This document shows, piece after piece, positions 7,389 through 18,360 of a DNA stretch of 64,000 nt. The notes under the pieces are model-generated. The model had not been told where the DNA came from, did no database searches, and was given only the letters and a program-made list of their open reading frames with translations. Position numbers and translations under genes: made by a program. The DNA is from Acinetobacter calcoaceticus. Its GTDB lineage: Bacteria > Pseudomonadota > Gammaproteobacteria > Pseudomonadales > Moraxellaceae. Location: the NCBI RefSeq assembly GCF_004345325.1, contig NZ_SLVJ01000013.1, forward strand, positions 1 to 64,000. The letters run 5' to 3'. How positions within the stretch are numbered: the first letter of the stretch is position 1; each line of letters opens with the position of its first letter.

Positions 7389-10343
7389 TTATTGGACTCG
7401 TTCCGCGAGGATCTGTACGGGGTGTTTGGCGGTGGCATTATCTAAGCGTTTGATTTGACTACGACAAGAATAACCCGTCACCAATAAGCGATCCGCGTAC
7501 TCAGCACGCTGTTGCTGCCAAGATTGCTGATAGATTTTGGCAGATAATTCCCGATGCTCTGATTCATGCCCATAAGTACCTGACATACCACAACATCCCA
7601 AAGCCAAGCTCTGCAACTCCAGACCAAAGTGTTGAAAGATCTGTTGCCACTGTGCAGTCGAAGCGGTGGCTTGGGTGCGTTCGGTACAATGCCCCGCCAG
7701 ATAATAGGTCGCCGTTGGCTGCATAGCATTATGAGTGGCTGGAAGATGAGCCAGATATTCCGATAACCATTCTTGTAATAATTGCACCTGCACCTCAAAG
7801 TTCGGCGCTACATCATTATAGTTGCTCTTGTATTCTTGGCGATACACCAAGGTCATGGCGGGATCTAGGCCGATCAACGGTAATCCTGATGCAGCAGCCT
7901 GTTCGAGCAAGCGACTATTTTCAGCACGTTTTTGTTCAAACTCAGCCAAGAATCCGTGTACATGTAAAGGTTTGGCATTGGCCAAATACGGCAGGATATA
8001 AACCTTGACTCCAATCGCTTGAATAAATTGCAGGGTTTCAATCAATACTCCAGTATCAAAATAACGCGTAAAGGCATCTTGCACCAAGATCACAGCAGCT
8101 TGCTGGCGATCCACAGCATTCGATAAGTCTTTTAAGTCATGATCAAGCAGCGTGGCACCATATTTCGCCAGATCCTGCTTGGCCTGTGGGTGAAACAATG
8201 GAATATCGACCATTTTAAATAAATTGCGCTGTAAGACTTTGACCAAAGGCATCTTTTGCATCAGGTTATATAAGCCAGAAATACTGACCAATTTTGGCAT
8301 AAATTGCTCAAGATGGCTGACCAGATAATCACGCATCGAACGACGATGACGTTGATGATAACGTGCCAAGAAACGCGCTTTACTGTCTGGAATATCAACC
8401 TTAACAGGACATTGCCCCGCGCAGGACTTACATGACAGACAACCATGTAAGGCATCATAAACTTCATGATCAAATTCCGCTTTATGCTCCCCCAGATGTT
8501 CGCGACGTAGCCATTCTTTAATCAAGGTGGCCCGACCTTTGGGAGAGTGGATGCGATTACGGGTCACTTTATAAGAAGGACACATCGGATCATCGAGATC
8601 ATAGTTAAAGCAGGCACCATTACCATTACAATGCATGGTATTGGCAAACTCATTCCATTCTGTGACTTTGATTTGACGATCAGCATCACCACGTAAAGGC
8701 ACCTCGATTACCCCAATCAAACGCGCATCGGGTTGGGTATCGGGTGTAGCGATTTTCCCCGGATTGAGCTGATTATGTGGATCAAATAGACCTTTAACTT
8801 TCTGGATCAGCGGATAAGCGGCGCCAAAAAATACTTCGGCATAGCCTGAACGTAGCCCCTTGCCGTGCTCACCCCAGATCACACCGCCATATTTATGGGT
8901 CAATTCAACGATCTGATCACTGACCTGCTGCACGATCTGTGCGGATTCAGGCAATTTCATATCGAGCAATGGTCGTACATGCAGTACGCCTGCATCGACA
9001 TGACCAAACATGCCATAGTCCAAACCATGTCCATCTAGCAAGGCACGGAACTCGGCGATATATGCCGCTAAATGCTCAGGTGGAACTGCGGTATCTTCCA
9101 CAAAAGGTTGTGGTCGACGTTCGCCAGCAACATTGCCCAACAAACCGACTGCACGTTTACGCATGGCATAGACATGTTTGATCTGTTCAGCGCCGTGTGC
9201 CACGGTCATGCTGAGGCGTTTTACGCTAGGATCGTTGGCCAAATGCGCTAAGAACTGCTGCTGTAAATGTTGCAATGCTTCAATACTGTCAGCATCGATT
9301 TCGACCAGATTGATGCCTTGTACAGGCTGTTCGGTGTTTTCAGGAAAATATGGCGCGACATTTTGCCAAACCATATCTTGCTTGGCCAAATTCAACACTT
9401 TTGAATCTACGGTTTCGATTGATAATGGCGCCAGCTGCATCAAAGCTTTGGCGTCATTCAGTGCATCTTGAAATTGTGCATAACCAATATTGATCAAAGC
9501 ACGATGCTGCGGGATCTTGAGCAGATTCAATTTCGCCGTGGCAATAAAGCCCAAAGTGCCTTCACTACCACAGAGTAAGTTATTGATATTTAACTGCTGC
9601 CCATCATAGCTTGCAGGCAGATCATAACCTGTTAATGAACGATTTAAGTTAGGAAAATTGGCTTGGATCAAGTCTTGATGTTGGCTGACCATGTCCAAGA
9701 CTTGGCGATAAATCTGTTGTTGTAATGGACTTTTATCTGCAATAGCAGCATCGAATTGCGCGACTGCAATCGGCTCCGAAGCCAAGACCTCACCATTATT
9801 CAGTACCGTGGTTAATGCCAAGACATGATGATGGGTCTTGCCATAGCGACAACTGCCCTGTCCACTGGCATCAGTATTGATCATGCCGCCAATGGTGGCG
9901 CGGTTAGAGGTAGATAATTCTGGTGCGAAAAACAAGCCATGTGCTTTTAATGCTGCATTGAGCTGATCTTTAACCACGCCCGCTTGTACCCATGCGGTTT
10001 GTGCGATCGGATCAATATGCAGGATTTGATTCATATGTCTGGATAGATCAACCACCACACCATTGGTCAGCGATTGGCCATTGGTCCCTGTACCACCACC
10101 ACGTGGGGTCAGCACGATCTGACGATACTGCGTAGTATTCGCCAATTTTAAGATCAGTTGCAGGTCTTCAATGTTTTTTGGATAGATGATCCCCTGTGGC
10201 CGCCACTGATAAATCGAGTTATCCGTGGCATACACCGCTTGCGCTGCTTCGGACTGGTCGATCTCGCCGTGTAAAATGCTGCGCAATTCATTGAGATACT
10301 GATGAGTTAGGGGGACATCTATATTTTTCATGTTTATCAACAT
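7389..10343 (-). CDS. ydiJ: FAD/Fe-S 2-hydroxyacid dehydrogenase, YdiJ family (D-2-hydroxyglutarate dehydrogenase-like)
   Basis: This 984-residue protein is collinear with Escherichia coli YdiJ (about 1018). The N-terminal FAD-binding PCMH domain has TPRGGGTGTNGQ near residue 85 and TSNRATIGGMINTDASGQG. The FAD-oxidase C-terminal domain has YGMFGHVDAGVLHVRP and WGEHGKGLR. A ferredoxin-like section with CLSCKSCAGQCPV follows, and a cysteine-rich CCG-type domain has GHCTERT and LGCCGMSGTYGHE near the end. The family oxidises D-2-hydroxyacids at the membrane face and passes electrons to the respiratory chain; YdiJ has been assigned to D-2-hydroxyglutarate. A start at the second Met (10331) is possible. 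Proximity to a symporter and a LysR regulator fits uptake and oxidation of a related acid, but this is inference. Confidence 0.88.
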   Translation of the reverse strand: MLINMKNIDVPLTHQYLNELRSILHGEIDQSEAAQAVYATDNSIYQWRPQGIIYPKNIEDLQLILKLANTTQYRQIVLTPRGGGTGTNGQSLTNGVVVDLSRHMNQILHIDPIAQTAWVQAGVVKDQLNAALKAHGLFFAPELSTSNRATIGGMINTDASGQGSCRYGKTHHHVLALTTVLNNGEVLASEPIAVAQFDAAIADKSPLQQQIYRQVLDMVSQHQDLIQANFPNLNRSLTGYDLPASYDGQQLNINNLLCGSEGTLGFIATAKLNLLKIPQHRALINIGYAQFQDALNDAKALMQLAPLSIETVDSKVLNLAKQDMVWQNVAPYFPENTEQPVQGINLVEIDADSIEALQHLQQQFLAHLANDPSVKRLSMTVAHGAEQIKHVYAMRKRAVGLLGNVAGERRPQPFVEDTAVPPEHLAAYIAEFRALLDGHGLDYGMFGHVDAGVLHVRPLLDMKLPESAQIVQQVSDQIVELTHKYGGVIWGEHGKGLRSGYAEVFFGAAYPLIQKVKGLFDPHNQLNPGKIATPDTQPDARLIGVIEVPLRGDADRQIKVTEWNEFANTMHCNGNGACFNYDLDDPMCPSYKVTRNRIHSPKGRATLIKEWLRREHLGEHKAEFDHEVYDALHGCLSCKSCAGQCPVKVDIPDSKARFLARYHQRHRRSMRDYLVSHLEQFMPKLVSISGLYNLMQKMPLVKVLQRNLFKMVDIPLFHPQAKQDLAKYGATLLDHDLKDLSNAVDRQQAAVILVQDAFTRYFDTGVLIETLQFIQAIGVKVYILPYLANAKPLHVHGFLAEFEQKRAENSRLLEQAAASGLPLIGLDPAMTLVYRQEYKSNYNDVAPNFEVQVQLLQEWLSEYLAHLPATHNAMQPTATYYLAGHCTERTQATASTAQWQQIFQHFGLELQSLALGCCGMSGTYGHESEHRELSAKIYQQSWQQQRAEYADRLLVTGYSCRSQIKRLDNATAKHPVQILAERVQ

Positions 10344-10818
10344 TCACTCTGGCGGGTTGATTTGAGGATACAAAGCCATATCAACACTGGGCTGGATAAT
10401 CTTTTATTTTTGATCTATGCCTCATCCGATGTTGGTTGTTAAAAAAACATATAAACGTTAAAAAACCATTTATTCAGCTTTTAAACAACGCTTTAAACAA
10501 GCATACAATCGAATTGGCAGTGCGCTGGGTGCGATTTAGAAGGTCTGACGACAAGGAAGATTAAAGATCCATCTAAATTTTGGAGTATGCGCCTGCTGCA
10601 TATTGATCAATCCTTGATATCGCTGGGCAGATCCATAGGTGGATACATGCCCCATGCAGGGAGATACTGCTAATACATGGGTGCATGATCCTTAACGCTA
10701 TTTAAGCGCAGAAGCGCCAGAAGTGAAAAAGAAATAACTGCATCGCGTCATTCCTTTTTTTCTTGAACAAGATAGAACTTTTGTGGGAAATGGATGAGGC
10801 GTATCCAAGTTCGATGGA
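10344..10818. other. intergenic region, 475 bases, no recognised gene
   Basis: This separates two minus-strand genes. I see no coding frame with a ribosome site. It contains a short inverted repeat, CCCATG/CATGGG, near 10652-10682 and AT-rich promoter-like sequence next to the dehydrogenase start. Confidence 0.4.
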
Positions 10819-11583
10819 TCAGTCCAAATAAGCTTGGATCTCATCGATCACCAACTGAGGTTGTTCGGCATGCAGCCAATGTCCAACATTGTCGATGGTT
10901 TTTAAAATGGCTTGTGGAAATTGTTGCAGCAAGGCATCAACTTGGGGTTGACGGGTTAGATAATCCGAACGGCCACCTCGGATAAATAAGCTAGGTTTGG
11001 CATAGGGTTGAATGCTTTGCCAATCTAAAATGTTGGCGTAGTTGGCATATAGCGCATCAACATTAAATAACCATTGGCCTTTTTGGAAAGAACGCAATAA
11101 AAATTGGTTGACCATGGGCACTTGTATATATTGCTGCATCATTTCAGTGGCTTGTTTTCGGGTCTCGGGCTGTGCATTCTGTACTGCAAACAAGGCTTTA
11201 AAGATCTCATCGTGGTGATTTTCTTGATAAGCAAAGGGTGCCATATCCAAGACCACCAACTGCTGCACTCGCGCTGGCGCTATAGCGGCCAATTTCATCG
11301 CAGTCTTACCGCCCATGGAGTGGCCCACGATACTAAATTGATTGATCCCAATCGAATCCAATGTTTCCAAGATATCCTGCGCTTGCTGTGCATAGTCCAT
11401 CGCATCAGAACGGCCAGATAGACCATGATTACGCACATCGACTTGAATGGTATCGCGGTCTTGTTGCAAAGCTCGGGCGATAATCCCCAGATTACCAATA
11501 CTTCCAAATAAGCCATGAATCAGAACCACCGCTGCTTTGGCACTCGGTTGGGTTGCTGGCGTATGCTCAAAATTTAAAATCAT
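10819..11583 (-). CDS. ybfF: alpha/beta-fold hydrolase, YbfF-type esterase
   Basis: This 254-residue protein closely follows E. coli YbfF. The oxyanion-side HGLFGSIGNLG is near residue 25, VDVRNHGLS near 50, the nucleophile elbow GHSMGGK near residue 90, and GHWLHAEQP carries the catalytic His near residue 235. It is a cytoplasmic serine esterase acting on short acyl esters (YbfF acts on acyl-CoA and methyl esters); its physiological substrate is uncertain. It is monocistronic, with 374 bases separating it from the divergent aminotransferase gene. Confidence 0.85.
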   Translation of the reverse strand: MILNFEHTPATQPSAKAAVVLIHGLFGSIGNLGIIARALQQDRDTIQVDVRNHGLSGRSDAMDYAQQAQDILETLDSIGINQFSIVGHSMGGKTAMKLAAIAPARVQQLVVLDMAPFAYQENHHDEIFKALFAVQNAQPETRKQATEMMQQYIQVPMVNQFLLRSFQKGQWLFNVDALYANYANILDWQSIQPYAKPSLFIRGGRSDYLTRQPQVDALLQQFPQAILKTIDNVGHWLHAEQPQLVIDEIQAYLD

Positions 11584-11957
11584 AGAATCTACTCTGGATT
11601 AATCATGTTATTGCGTCGATTTTAGCAAGACCTGCCCAGAGTTGCGCAATTCAGTTATTTAAATTTTGCTGCTATGGCCATTGCAGGGTGAATTGATCCT
11701 ACTGTGATGTTTCGACCATCGTGCTGTATGCATTGATTCATGGCATAAAGCGACTTAAACACACAAAATGTGCATATTTGATTTTTAATTATCTTAAATA
11801 TCAAATTTACTTGGACAAGGTTGTTAAAACGATGTATTTAAATAGACGGCAAGCCCTGAAACGCTCTATATAAGTGCATTTAGGACCCGCTACATTCGAA
11901 GATATCCATCTACAACCGTTATGTACAACAGTAGAAAATCAGGTAGGACTTTACACC
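11584..11957. promoter_or_regulatory. divergent promoter region between esterase and aminotransferase
   Basis: AT-rich sequence (especially 11760-11850) separates two divergent genes and must hold both promoters. An in-frame extension of the aminotransferase to 11874 exists but has no homology-like content. No operator was recognised. Confidence 0.4.
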
Positions 11958-13166
11958 ATGTTTCAACATGTCGATCCATATGCAGGTGACCCGATCCTTT
12001 CGTTAATGGAAGATTTCAGCAAGGATGAACGCACGAATAAAGTCAATTTAAGTATTGGGCTTTACTATAACGAACAGAATATTGTTCCTCAGTTAGAATC
12101 GATTAAAACCGCCCATACCCATATTGCCCAAGGCAATGATAAGGTGAAATTATATTTACCTATGGATGGTTTAAAGTCTTATAACCAAGCCACTCAAGAC
12201 TTATTGTTCACCACCGATAGCCCAGCACGTCAAGCGGGTCGCGTAGTGACTGTACAAACCTTAGGTGGTTCTGGTGCATTGAAAGTTGGCGCAGATTTTC
12301 TCAATAAATATTTCCCAGAATCAGAAATCTGGGTCAGTCAACCGACTTGGGAAAACCACATTGCCATCTTTAATGGTGCAGGTGTGAAAACCCATTTCTA
12401 TCCTTACTTTGATGCTGCAACCAATGGCGTTGATCTCGAAGGCATGTTGGATACGCTAAAAAGCATTCCTGCAAAAAGTATCGTCCTGTTACACCCTTGT
12501 TGCCACAACCCGACAGGTGCTGATCTTAGCCCTGCGCAGTGGGACCAAGTGATTGAAGTATTGAAACAAGGTGACTTGATTCCATTCCTCGACATCGCTT
12601 ACCAAGGTTTTGGTCAAGGCCTTGATCAAGATGCCTATGCGATCCGCGCACTTGATCGTGCTGGATTAAACTTTGTGGTTTCAAACTCATATTCAAAAAT
12701 CTTCTCCATGTATGGCGAACGTGTCGGTGGATTGAGTTTTGTTTGTGATGATCAAGCTACGGCTCAAAAAGTATTGGGTCAGTTGAAAGCAACCATTCGT
12801 CGTATCTACTCGAACCCACCGACCACGGGTGCGCTTTTGGTCAATCATGTGTTGAATGATGCTGAACTCAACCAGACTTGGCAAAATGAGTTACAACAAA
12901 TGCGTGAGCGTATTGCGCAGATGCGTACCATCTTGCATGAACGTCTACAACAGGCCTTGCCTGAGCGTGACTTCAGTTACTTGATCAACCAACAAGGCAT
13001 GTTTAGTTATACGGGCCTGAGCCAGGCTCAAGTCAATATGCTTAAAGATCAATATGCTATTTACTTGGTGGGTACTGGTCGTATGTGCGTGGCGGGTTTA
13101 AACCTTGGCAATGTGGGATATGTTGCTCAATCAATTGCACAAGTACTTCAAGATACTGCGGCCTAA
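11958..13166 (+). CDS. tyrB: aromatic amino acid aminotransferase (class I, TyrB/AspC type)
   Basis: This is a PLP enzyme that transaminates aromatic amino acids (and possibly Asp) with 2-oxoglutarate, a last step in Phe/Tyr synthesis or a first step in breakdown. The start at 11958 ([13 protein letters not shown]) matches the family N-terminus and has TAGGA upstream; the frame reaches back 28 codons. Motifs are [12 protein letters not shown] (about residue 185), [11 protein letters not shown] near 215, and [16 protein letters not shown], whose Lys (about 247) forms the Schiff base. TyrB carries SNSFSKIF at the same place. The 402-residue length is normal. A terminator hairpin shared with the convergent frmA-like gene follows. 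Confidence 0.88.
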   Translation: MFQHVDPYAGDPILSLMEDFSKDERTNKVNLSIGLYYNEQNIVPQLESIKTAHTHIAQGNDKVKLYLPMDGLKSYNQATQDLLFTTDSPARQAGRVVTVQTLGGSGALKVGADFLNKYFPESEIWVSQPTWENHIAIFNGAGVKTHFYPYFDAATNGVDLEGMLDTLKSIPAKSIVLLHPCCHNPTGADLSPAQWDQVIEVLKQGDLIPFLDIAYQGFGQGLDQDAYAIRALDRAGLNFVVSNSYSKIFSMYGERVGGLSFVCDDQATAQKVLGQLKATIRRIYSNPPTTGALLVNHVLNDAELNQTWQNELQQMRERIAQMRTILHERLQQALPERDFSYLINQQGMFSYTGLSQAQVNMLKDQYAIYLVGTGRMCVAGLNLGNVGYVAQSIAQVLQDTAA

Positions 13167-13215
13167 GTTAGACAGGATGCATTAGATCTAACACACGCGT
13201 AAATAGATCACGTAA

Positions 13216-13244
13216 AGAAAAACGGGCCATTGCCCGTTTTTCTT
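13216..13244. terminator. bidirectional rho-independent terminator
   Basis: AAAAACGGGC and GCCCGTTTTT form a ten-pair stem with an AT loop, flanked by A-rich and T-rich arms. It sits between the convergent aminotransferase (+) and alcohol dehydrogenase (-) genes and can serve both. Confidence 0.85.
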
Positions 13245-13278
13245 TTGTTTATTGGTTAGACCGTTAGCCTAAAGACAC

Positions 13279-14430
<1,152 letters not shown>

Positions 14431-14619
14431 TTATTTAAACGCTCGATCATATTGCCAATGCGATTACCTCGCCCAGTCTAATCTAGTTTGTTTATCTGGT
14501 CATGCTGAGAAAGCATTTTTTGCTTGAGTTACAGTTAAGTATTTTTATTTCAACATTGAACTGCTAACGTAGTCACATGTTTTTGTCTAAATGGGTTTAC
14601 TTTGGGTCTTTCTCGAACG

Positions 14620-16155
14620 ATGCTACCGATAATATGTATTGTGATATCGCTTACGATGACAGGATGCGGTTTAGCTATGAATCAATCTCAGCCAGATAAA
14701 ATATCAACCAAACATTTACATCATTGGATGCATACACCCGATACCAATGATAAATTAGCCCAAGGACTCACTGCCTATTTGGTGATGGATGAGGCTTTTC
14801 AAAGCATTGCTGCCAGATTACATCTGATTCGTGAAGCCAAAGTCAGTTTGGATTTACAGTACTACATTTGGGCGGATGATTTTATTGGCAATCTCATGCT
14901 CAGTGAATTACTCGCTGCGGCTGATCGTGGGGTTCAGGTTCGATTACTGATCGATGATCAAAATGGCCGACAACTCGATAAACAGTTTCAAGCCTTGATG
15001 CAGCACCCCAATATTCATATCAAACTGTATAATCCCTATAAGTTTAGAACTTGGCGGGTGATAGATTATGTGTTTCGTACCAAGCAAATTAATCGCCGTA
15101 TGCATAATAAACTGATCGTTGCTGATGGGGCGCTCGCCGTGACCGGTGGACGCAACATTAGTAGTGAGTATTTCGATGCCAGTGAATCATTTCAATTTAC
15201 TGACCTAGATGTATTGTTTTTTGGCCCAGTGGTGGCCAACGCCAATCAGAGTTTTATCGACTTTTGGAACAATGAACTGAGTTATCCAGTCTCTCAATAT
15301 ATCGATCAAGGCACTGCTGAGGATCTGGTTCAATTGCGAACAGAATTTGATCGTTATAAACAAAAAAATATTCATACTGGTAGTAAAGTTGACCAACAAC
15401 AACAGGTTTTGCAAAAACTGCTTAATCAAAATCGTCTCAGTTGGGCACCGGCTTATTTTCTTGCTGATGATCCAATTAAAACCCAAGCGCAAGCATCTGG
15501 TGATCAACTGATTTATAAACAAATCATAAATAAAATGAATGAGCCCAAACAAGAAATTGATTTGATCTCAGCCTATTTCGTACCAACGCAGTTGGGAACA
15601 GATTATCTGAGTGGCCTACCCAAAAATAATGTCAAAGTTCGGATATTAACCAATTCTTTTGTCGCCAATGATGTGGCCTTGGTACATGCCTTTTATCAAA
15701 AATATCGTCAGCAACTACTAAAAAGTGGGGTAAAGCTGTATGAGTTTAAGCCCTATATTGAGCGTTATGATCGAACATGGTATGAGGTAGCTACGGGGAA
15801 CGTCATTCCAGCCAAACAGCGAAATAAATCTAGCTTGCATGCCAAATTTATCAATGTCGATGAGAAAGTATTTATAGGTTCATTTAATTTTGATCCACGC
15901 TCAGTCAATTTAAATACTGAGGTCGGTTTGCTGATTGAGTCCAATGAACTGCAAGAGCAAGTGTCGATTATTTTGGATCATTCTTTACCTAGAATCGCCT
16001 ATGAATTGAAGTTAGATGAAAATGGGGAATTACTCTGGTTAGATCATCAAGATAATGGTCAAGTGGTGGAATATAACCGAGATCCACAAACCACCGGATT
16101 CCAAAGATTTGTCATGCATGGCGTGGCTTATTTACCGATTGAAGGCATGATGTAG
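14620..16155 (+). CDS. clsC: phospholipase D-family protein, cardiolipin synthase C-like lipoprotein
   Basis: The two HKD phosphodiesterase motifs, MHNKLIVADGALAVTGGRN (about residue 165) and LHAKFINVDEKVFIGSFNFD (about 410), mark a phospholipase D superfamily enzyme. The arrangement matches YmdC/ClsC, which makes cardiolipin from phosphatidylglycerol and phosphatidylethanolamine. The N-terminus (MLPIICIVISLTMTGC) looks like a lipoprotein signal with Cys as the lipidated residue, so the protein is probably anchored on the periplasmic side. I start at the ATG at 14620; a TTG at 14602 would add six residues. No clear ribosome site is present. No ymdB-like gene is adjacent. Confidence 0.82.
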   Translation: MLPIICIVISLTMTGCGLAMNQSQPDKISTKHLHHWMHTPDTNDKLAQGLTAYLVMDEAFQSIAARLHLIREAKVSLDLQYYIWADDFIGNLMLSELLAAADRGVQVRLLIDDQNGRQLDKQFQALMQHPNIHIKLYNPYKFRTWRVIDYVFRTKQINRRMHNKLIVADGALAVTGGRNISSEYFDASESFQFTDLDVLFFGPVVANANQSFIDFWNNELSYPVSQYIDQGTAEDLVQLRTEFDRYKQKNIHTGSKVDQQQQVLQKLLNQNRLSWAPAYFLADDPIKTQAQASGDQLIYKQIINKMNEPKQEIDLISAYFVPTQLGTDYLSGLPKNNVKVRILTNSFVANDVALVHAFYQKYRQQLLKSGVKLYEFKPYIERYDRTWYEVATGNVIPAKQRNKSSLHAKFINVDEKVFIGSFNFDPRSVNLNTEVGLLIESNELQEQVSIILDHSLPRIAYELKLDENGELLWLDHQDNGQVVEYNRDPQTTGFQRFVMHGVAYLPIEGMM

Positions 16156-16209
16156 CACTATTTTATTCAACTTTTTATCTAACTGTAAAATGACCCTTAA
16201 CGCGATGGC

Positions 16210-16488
16210 TTATTTGCGTTTGACCATTAGAGTTAAATTAAATGCATTAAATAGTTTTAATATCGACTGCAGAGTGGGATTCCCCTCTGCCTGTTCGAGT
16301 TTCTGTAAGGTTTGTGGCGAGATCTGGGTGATCAAGGCCATTTCTTGTAGGGTTAAACGTAGTTCGGTACGCAGAAACTTCGCTACCTGATGGATTTCCC
16401 ACTCTGGATGTTGCTCGATGCTATCCAAGACCTGTTGGCGTTTTTGGATCTGTTCAATCGGGCTTAAAGCCTTAAATCGTTTATCCAT
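16210..16488 (-). CDS. hipB: HipB-like helix-turn-helix antitoxin
   Basis: This 92-residue protein has a Cro/C1-type helix-turn-helix in its C-terminal half (LTLQEMALITQISPQTLQKLEQAEGNPTLQSILKLFNAFNL). It would bind the operon operator and neutralise the HipA kinase. Its ATG lies one base after the stop of the extended hipA frame, so the two are cotranscribed and probably translationally coupled. The order hipA then hipB is the reverse of the E. coli operon. Confidence 0.8.
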   Translation of the reverse strand: MDKRFKALSPIEQIQKRQQVLDSIEQHPEWEIHQVAKFLRTELRLTLQEMALITQISPQTLQKLEQAEGNPTLQSILKLFNAFNLTLMVKRK

Positions 16489-16489
16489 C

Positions 16490-17776
16490 TTATAACTCGT
16501 TTAATTGCTGACAAATATTGGTAATACGCACGCGACTATTCTCAACGATTTCCGTATCGATATCGATCGACTGCATATAGGCCAGTAAGCTTTCATAGTG
16601 TGGAATCTGTTGCTTTAGGACTTGATGTAATACGTCTAGAGATATGTCACAGCTTTCAGCGATCTGCTATGACCATTGCGGTGAACCGCCTTGATCATCA
16701 CGCTCCCAACGTGTGGTTCGAGCAATACCATCCGGATGCAGCCACATTGGTGCAAAATCAAATACTGGCGTCAACTGAATTAAGCCCTGCTCACTCCGTT
16801 GAATCGCAGTATTGCGGGTGTGATTATCTTTATTGCCCAAAGCCACATTGGCGATATCACGTTTCAGATACTCGATGATTTCCGTTTCTGGATGAGTACA
16901 ACTGTTTGCGAGCAACTGGCAAATCTGATTATGGCTGAGTTTGACTCCAAAACCGGCCTGATCACTGAGGGCTGCAATACTTTCTTGAGAAATTCGCTCA
17001 ACCCCACGATCTGTGACTTTACGATCAAAGCGTGGAATAAATAAGGTCCGCTTATGCAGCTCGATATCTTGATAGACCCGTAAATCTAAATGCCTAGCCA
17101 ACTGCATATAGAGCGCTTCTTGGGAGAGGATTTTCTCTAAGCGTGGATCATGTCCACGGCTAAATTTCACCAACCAATGCTTTTTGGCGTGTTCATCCGC
17201 TAAGGTATGGTCCAAATAGTACAGACCATCCTGTGCTTGGGTCAGTAATAACTTTGGCCATTCACCCTGCACCCCTGAAGAACCTGCAATAAACAATCCA
17301 TAAGAAGCCAAAGACTCAATAAATGTTTCTTTACGTTGGGTGATTTCTTCTAGGCTAAAGCCTTGGCTATGTTTAACTGGAAAATTTTCATTTAACCATT
17401 CATGGGCTTCTTTTACTCTTAAATGCCCAATCGGATTACCTGCGCCAGCTTTGAGCAATGCCCAATCGGCATGTTGTTGTGCATTTTCAGAAAACTTGAG
17501 TTCTTTGAGTAATTCTTTACGGCCGTGACCTTGAGGGAGCAAGTCCATGAGAAAGGCGGGCCAAGTGTCGGTCTTTACGGACTGCACATTGACAGGCAAG
17601 TTAAAGGATAAGGCATGGATATCTCTGGCCTGCATATGCGAAATGGCATATTCAAACAAATAAGATGTACGTGTTCGTGCCTCCCACCCCAAAGTGGTCG
17701 CATCTAATAACTCAACGATCGCGCAGTCTATCCAGTGTTGATCTAGGTAGAGCTGTATTGTGCAAAATTCATTCAT
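16490..17776 (-). pseudogene. hipA: HipA-like Ser/Thr kinase toxin, interrupted by an in-frame TAG
   Basis: HipA kinases phosphorylate GltX or similar targets and cause growth arrest. The frame from 17776 reads 369 residues to a TAG at 16667-16669. It then continues open in the same frame for 58 more codons (starting QIAESCDISLDVLHQ) to a TAA at 16490-16492, one base before hipB. The restored length, 427 residues, is normal for the family. Visible before the stop are IAGSSGVQGEWPK (HipA couple region), the catalytic loop GNKDNHTRN (Asp about 317) and the metal-binding DFAP (Asp about 340). The loss removes only the C-terminal helices. The 369-residue product could still be made (16667-17776); a sequencing error is also possible. 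Confidence 0.75.
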
Positions 17777-17782
17777 TTTTAT

Positions 17783-17802
17783 ACTATACTAGATAACTAT
17801 AC
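17783..17802. promoter_or_regulatory. direct repeat ACTATAC x2, candidate HipB operator
   Basis: ACTATAC occurs at 17783-17789 and 17796-17802, 13 bases apart, immediately upstream of the hipA ATG. On the minus strand the copies read GTATAGT and overlap -10-like sequence. Toxin-antitoxin operons are usually autoregulated at such sites. Confidence 0.45.
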
Positions 17803-17899
17803 GCAGTGGAAGCTTGTATTATTCTATTATAATAAAATAATGTGGCTAAACAGACTTGAGTGAAGCCTATCGCTCAATGGATATTAATGCGACAGAAAT

Positions 17900-18349
17900 T
17901 TATTCGGGTTGTGATGTAGATGATATTTTATGGTTAAGCCGCATATCAAAAAGTGCAGAAAAAAGACACAATAGTATCAATATGCTTAGCGCAATAACGT
18001 CTTTAGTGATCATAAATACGATGCAAAATCCCAACATGGGATTACACCTAATAAATTGTTTTTTATAAATTTTATATAAAATAAATACGAGAAAAACCAA
18101 ATTAATGATCGCAAAATATTCATGAGGGAACAGTATGATGAGCAAAACACAAATTTGTATCAGATCAAATCGATCTAATATTCGTTTGGGTTGCTTGAAG
18201 TTAAGAAAAATCAGATAGCCGAATAAAGGTAATGCAAACCACAACGGAGGCATAAAAATGATGAATCCGATTCCAGCGATGCCTAGTAGAATGGAACATA
18301 TTCCCAATATATAACGTGATAATTTTAAATATTGGTCTATAGCGAGCAT
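17900..18349 (-). CDS. small integral membrane protein, unknown function
   Basis: I do not recognise this 149-residue protein. It has about four strongly hydrophobic segments (ILGICSILLGIAGIGFIIF; LWFALPLFGYLIFL; a 20-residue stretch after IQICVL; and AINLVFLVFILYKIY, followed by a further one near residue 115) linked by short basic loops. This predicts an inner-membrane protein. It lies 11 bases downstream of the secreted-protein gene on the same strand, so the two are probably one transcription unit. Base use is more AT-rich than in the neighbours, which suggests an accessory origin. Confidence 0.55.
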   Translation of the reverse strand: MLAIDQYLKLSRYILGICSILLGIAGIGFIIFMPPLWFALPLFGYLIFLNFKQPKRILDRFDLIQICVLLIILFPHEYFAIINLVFLVFILYKIYKKQFIRCNPMLGFCIVFMITKDVIALSILILLCLFSALFDMRLNHKISSTSQPE

Positions 18350-18360
18350 TTACCTTGATC

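Noticed and set aside
7389..10343. D-lactate dehydrogenase (Dld) or glycolate oxidase
   Set aside because: The length, domain order (FAD plus Fe-S plus CCG) and sequence match YdiJ, which has been linked to D-2-hydroxyglutarate, not to lactate.
11874..11957. N-terminal extension of the aminotransferase from the longest frame
   Set aside because: It lacks family resemblance, and the ATG at 11958 starts the conserved N-terminus with a ribosome site.
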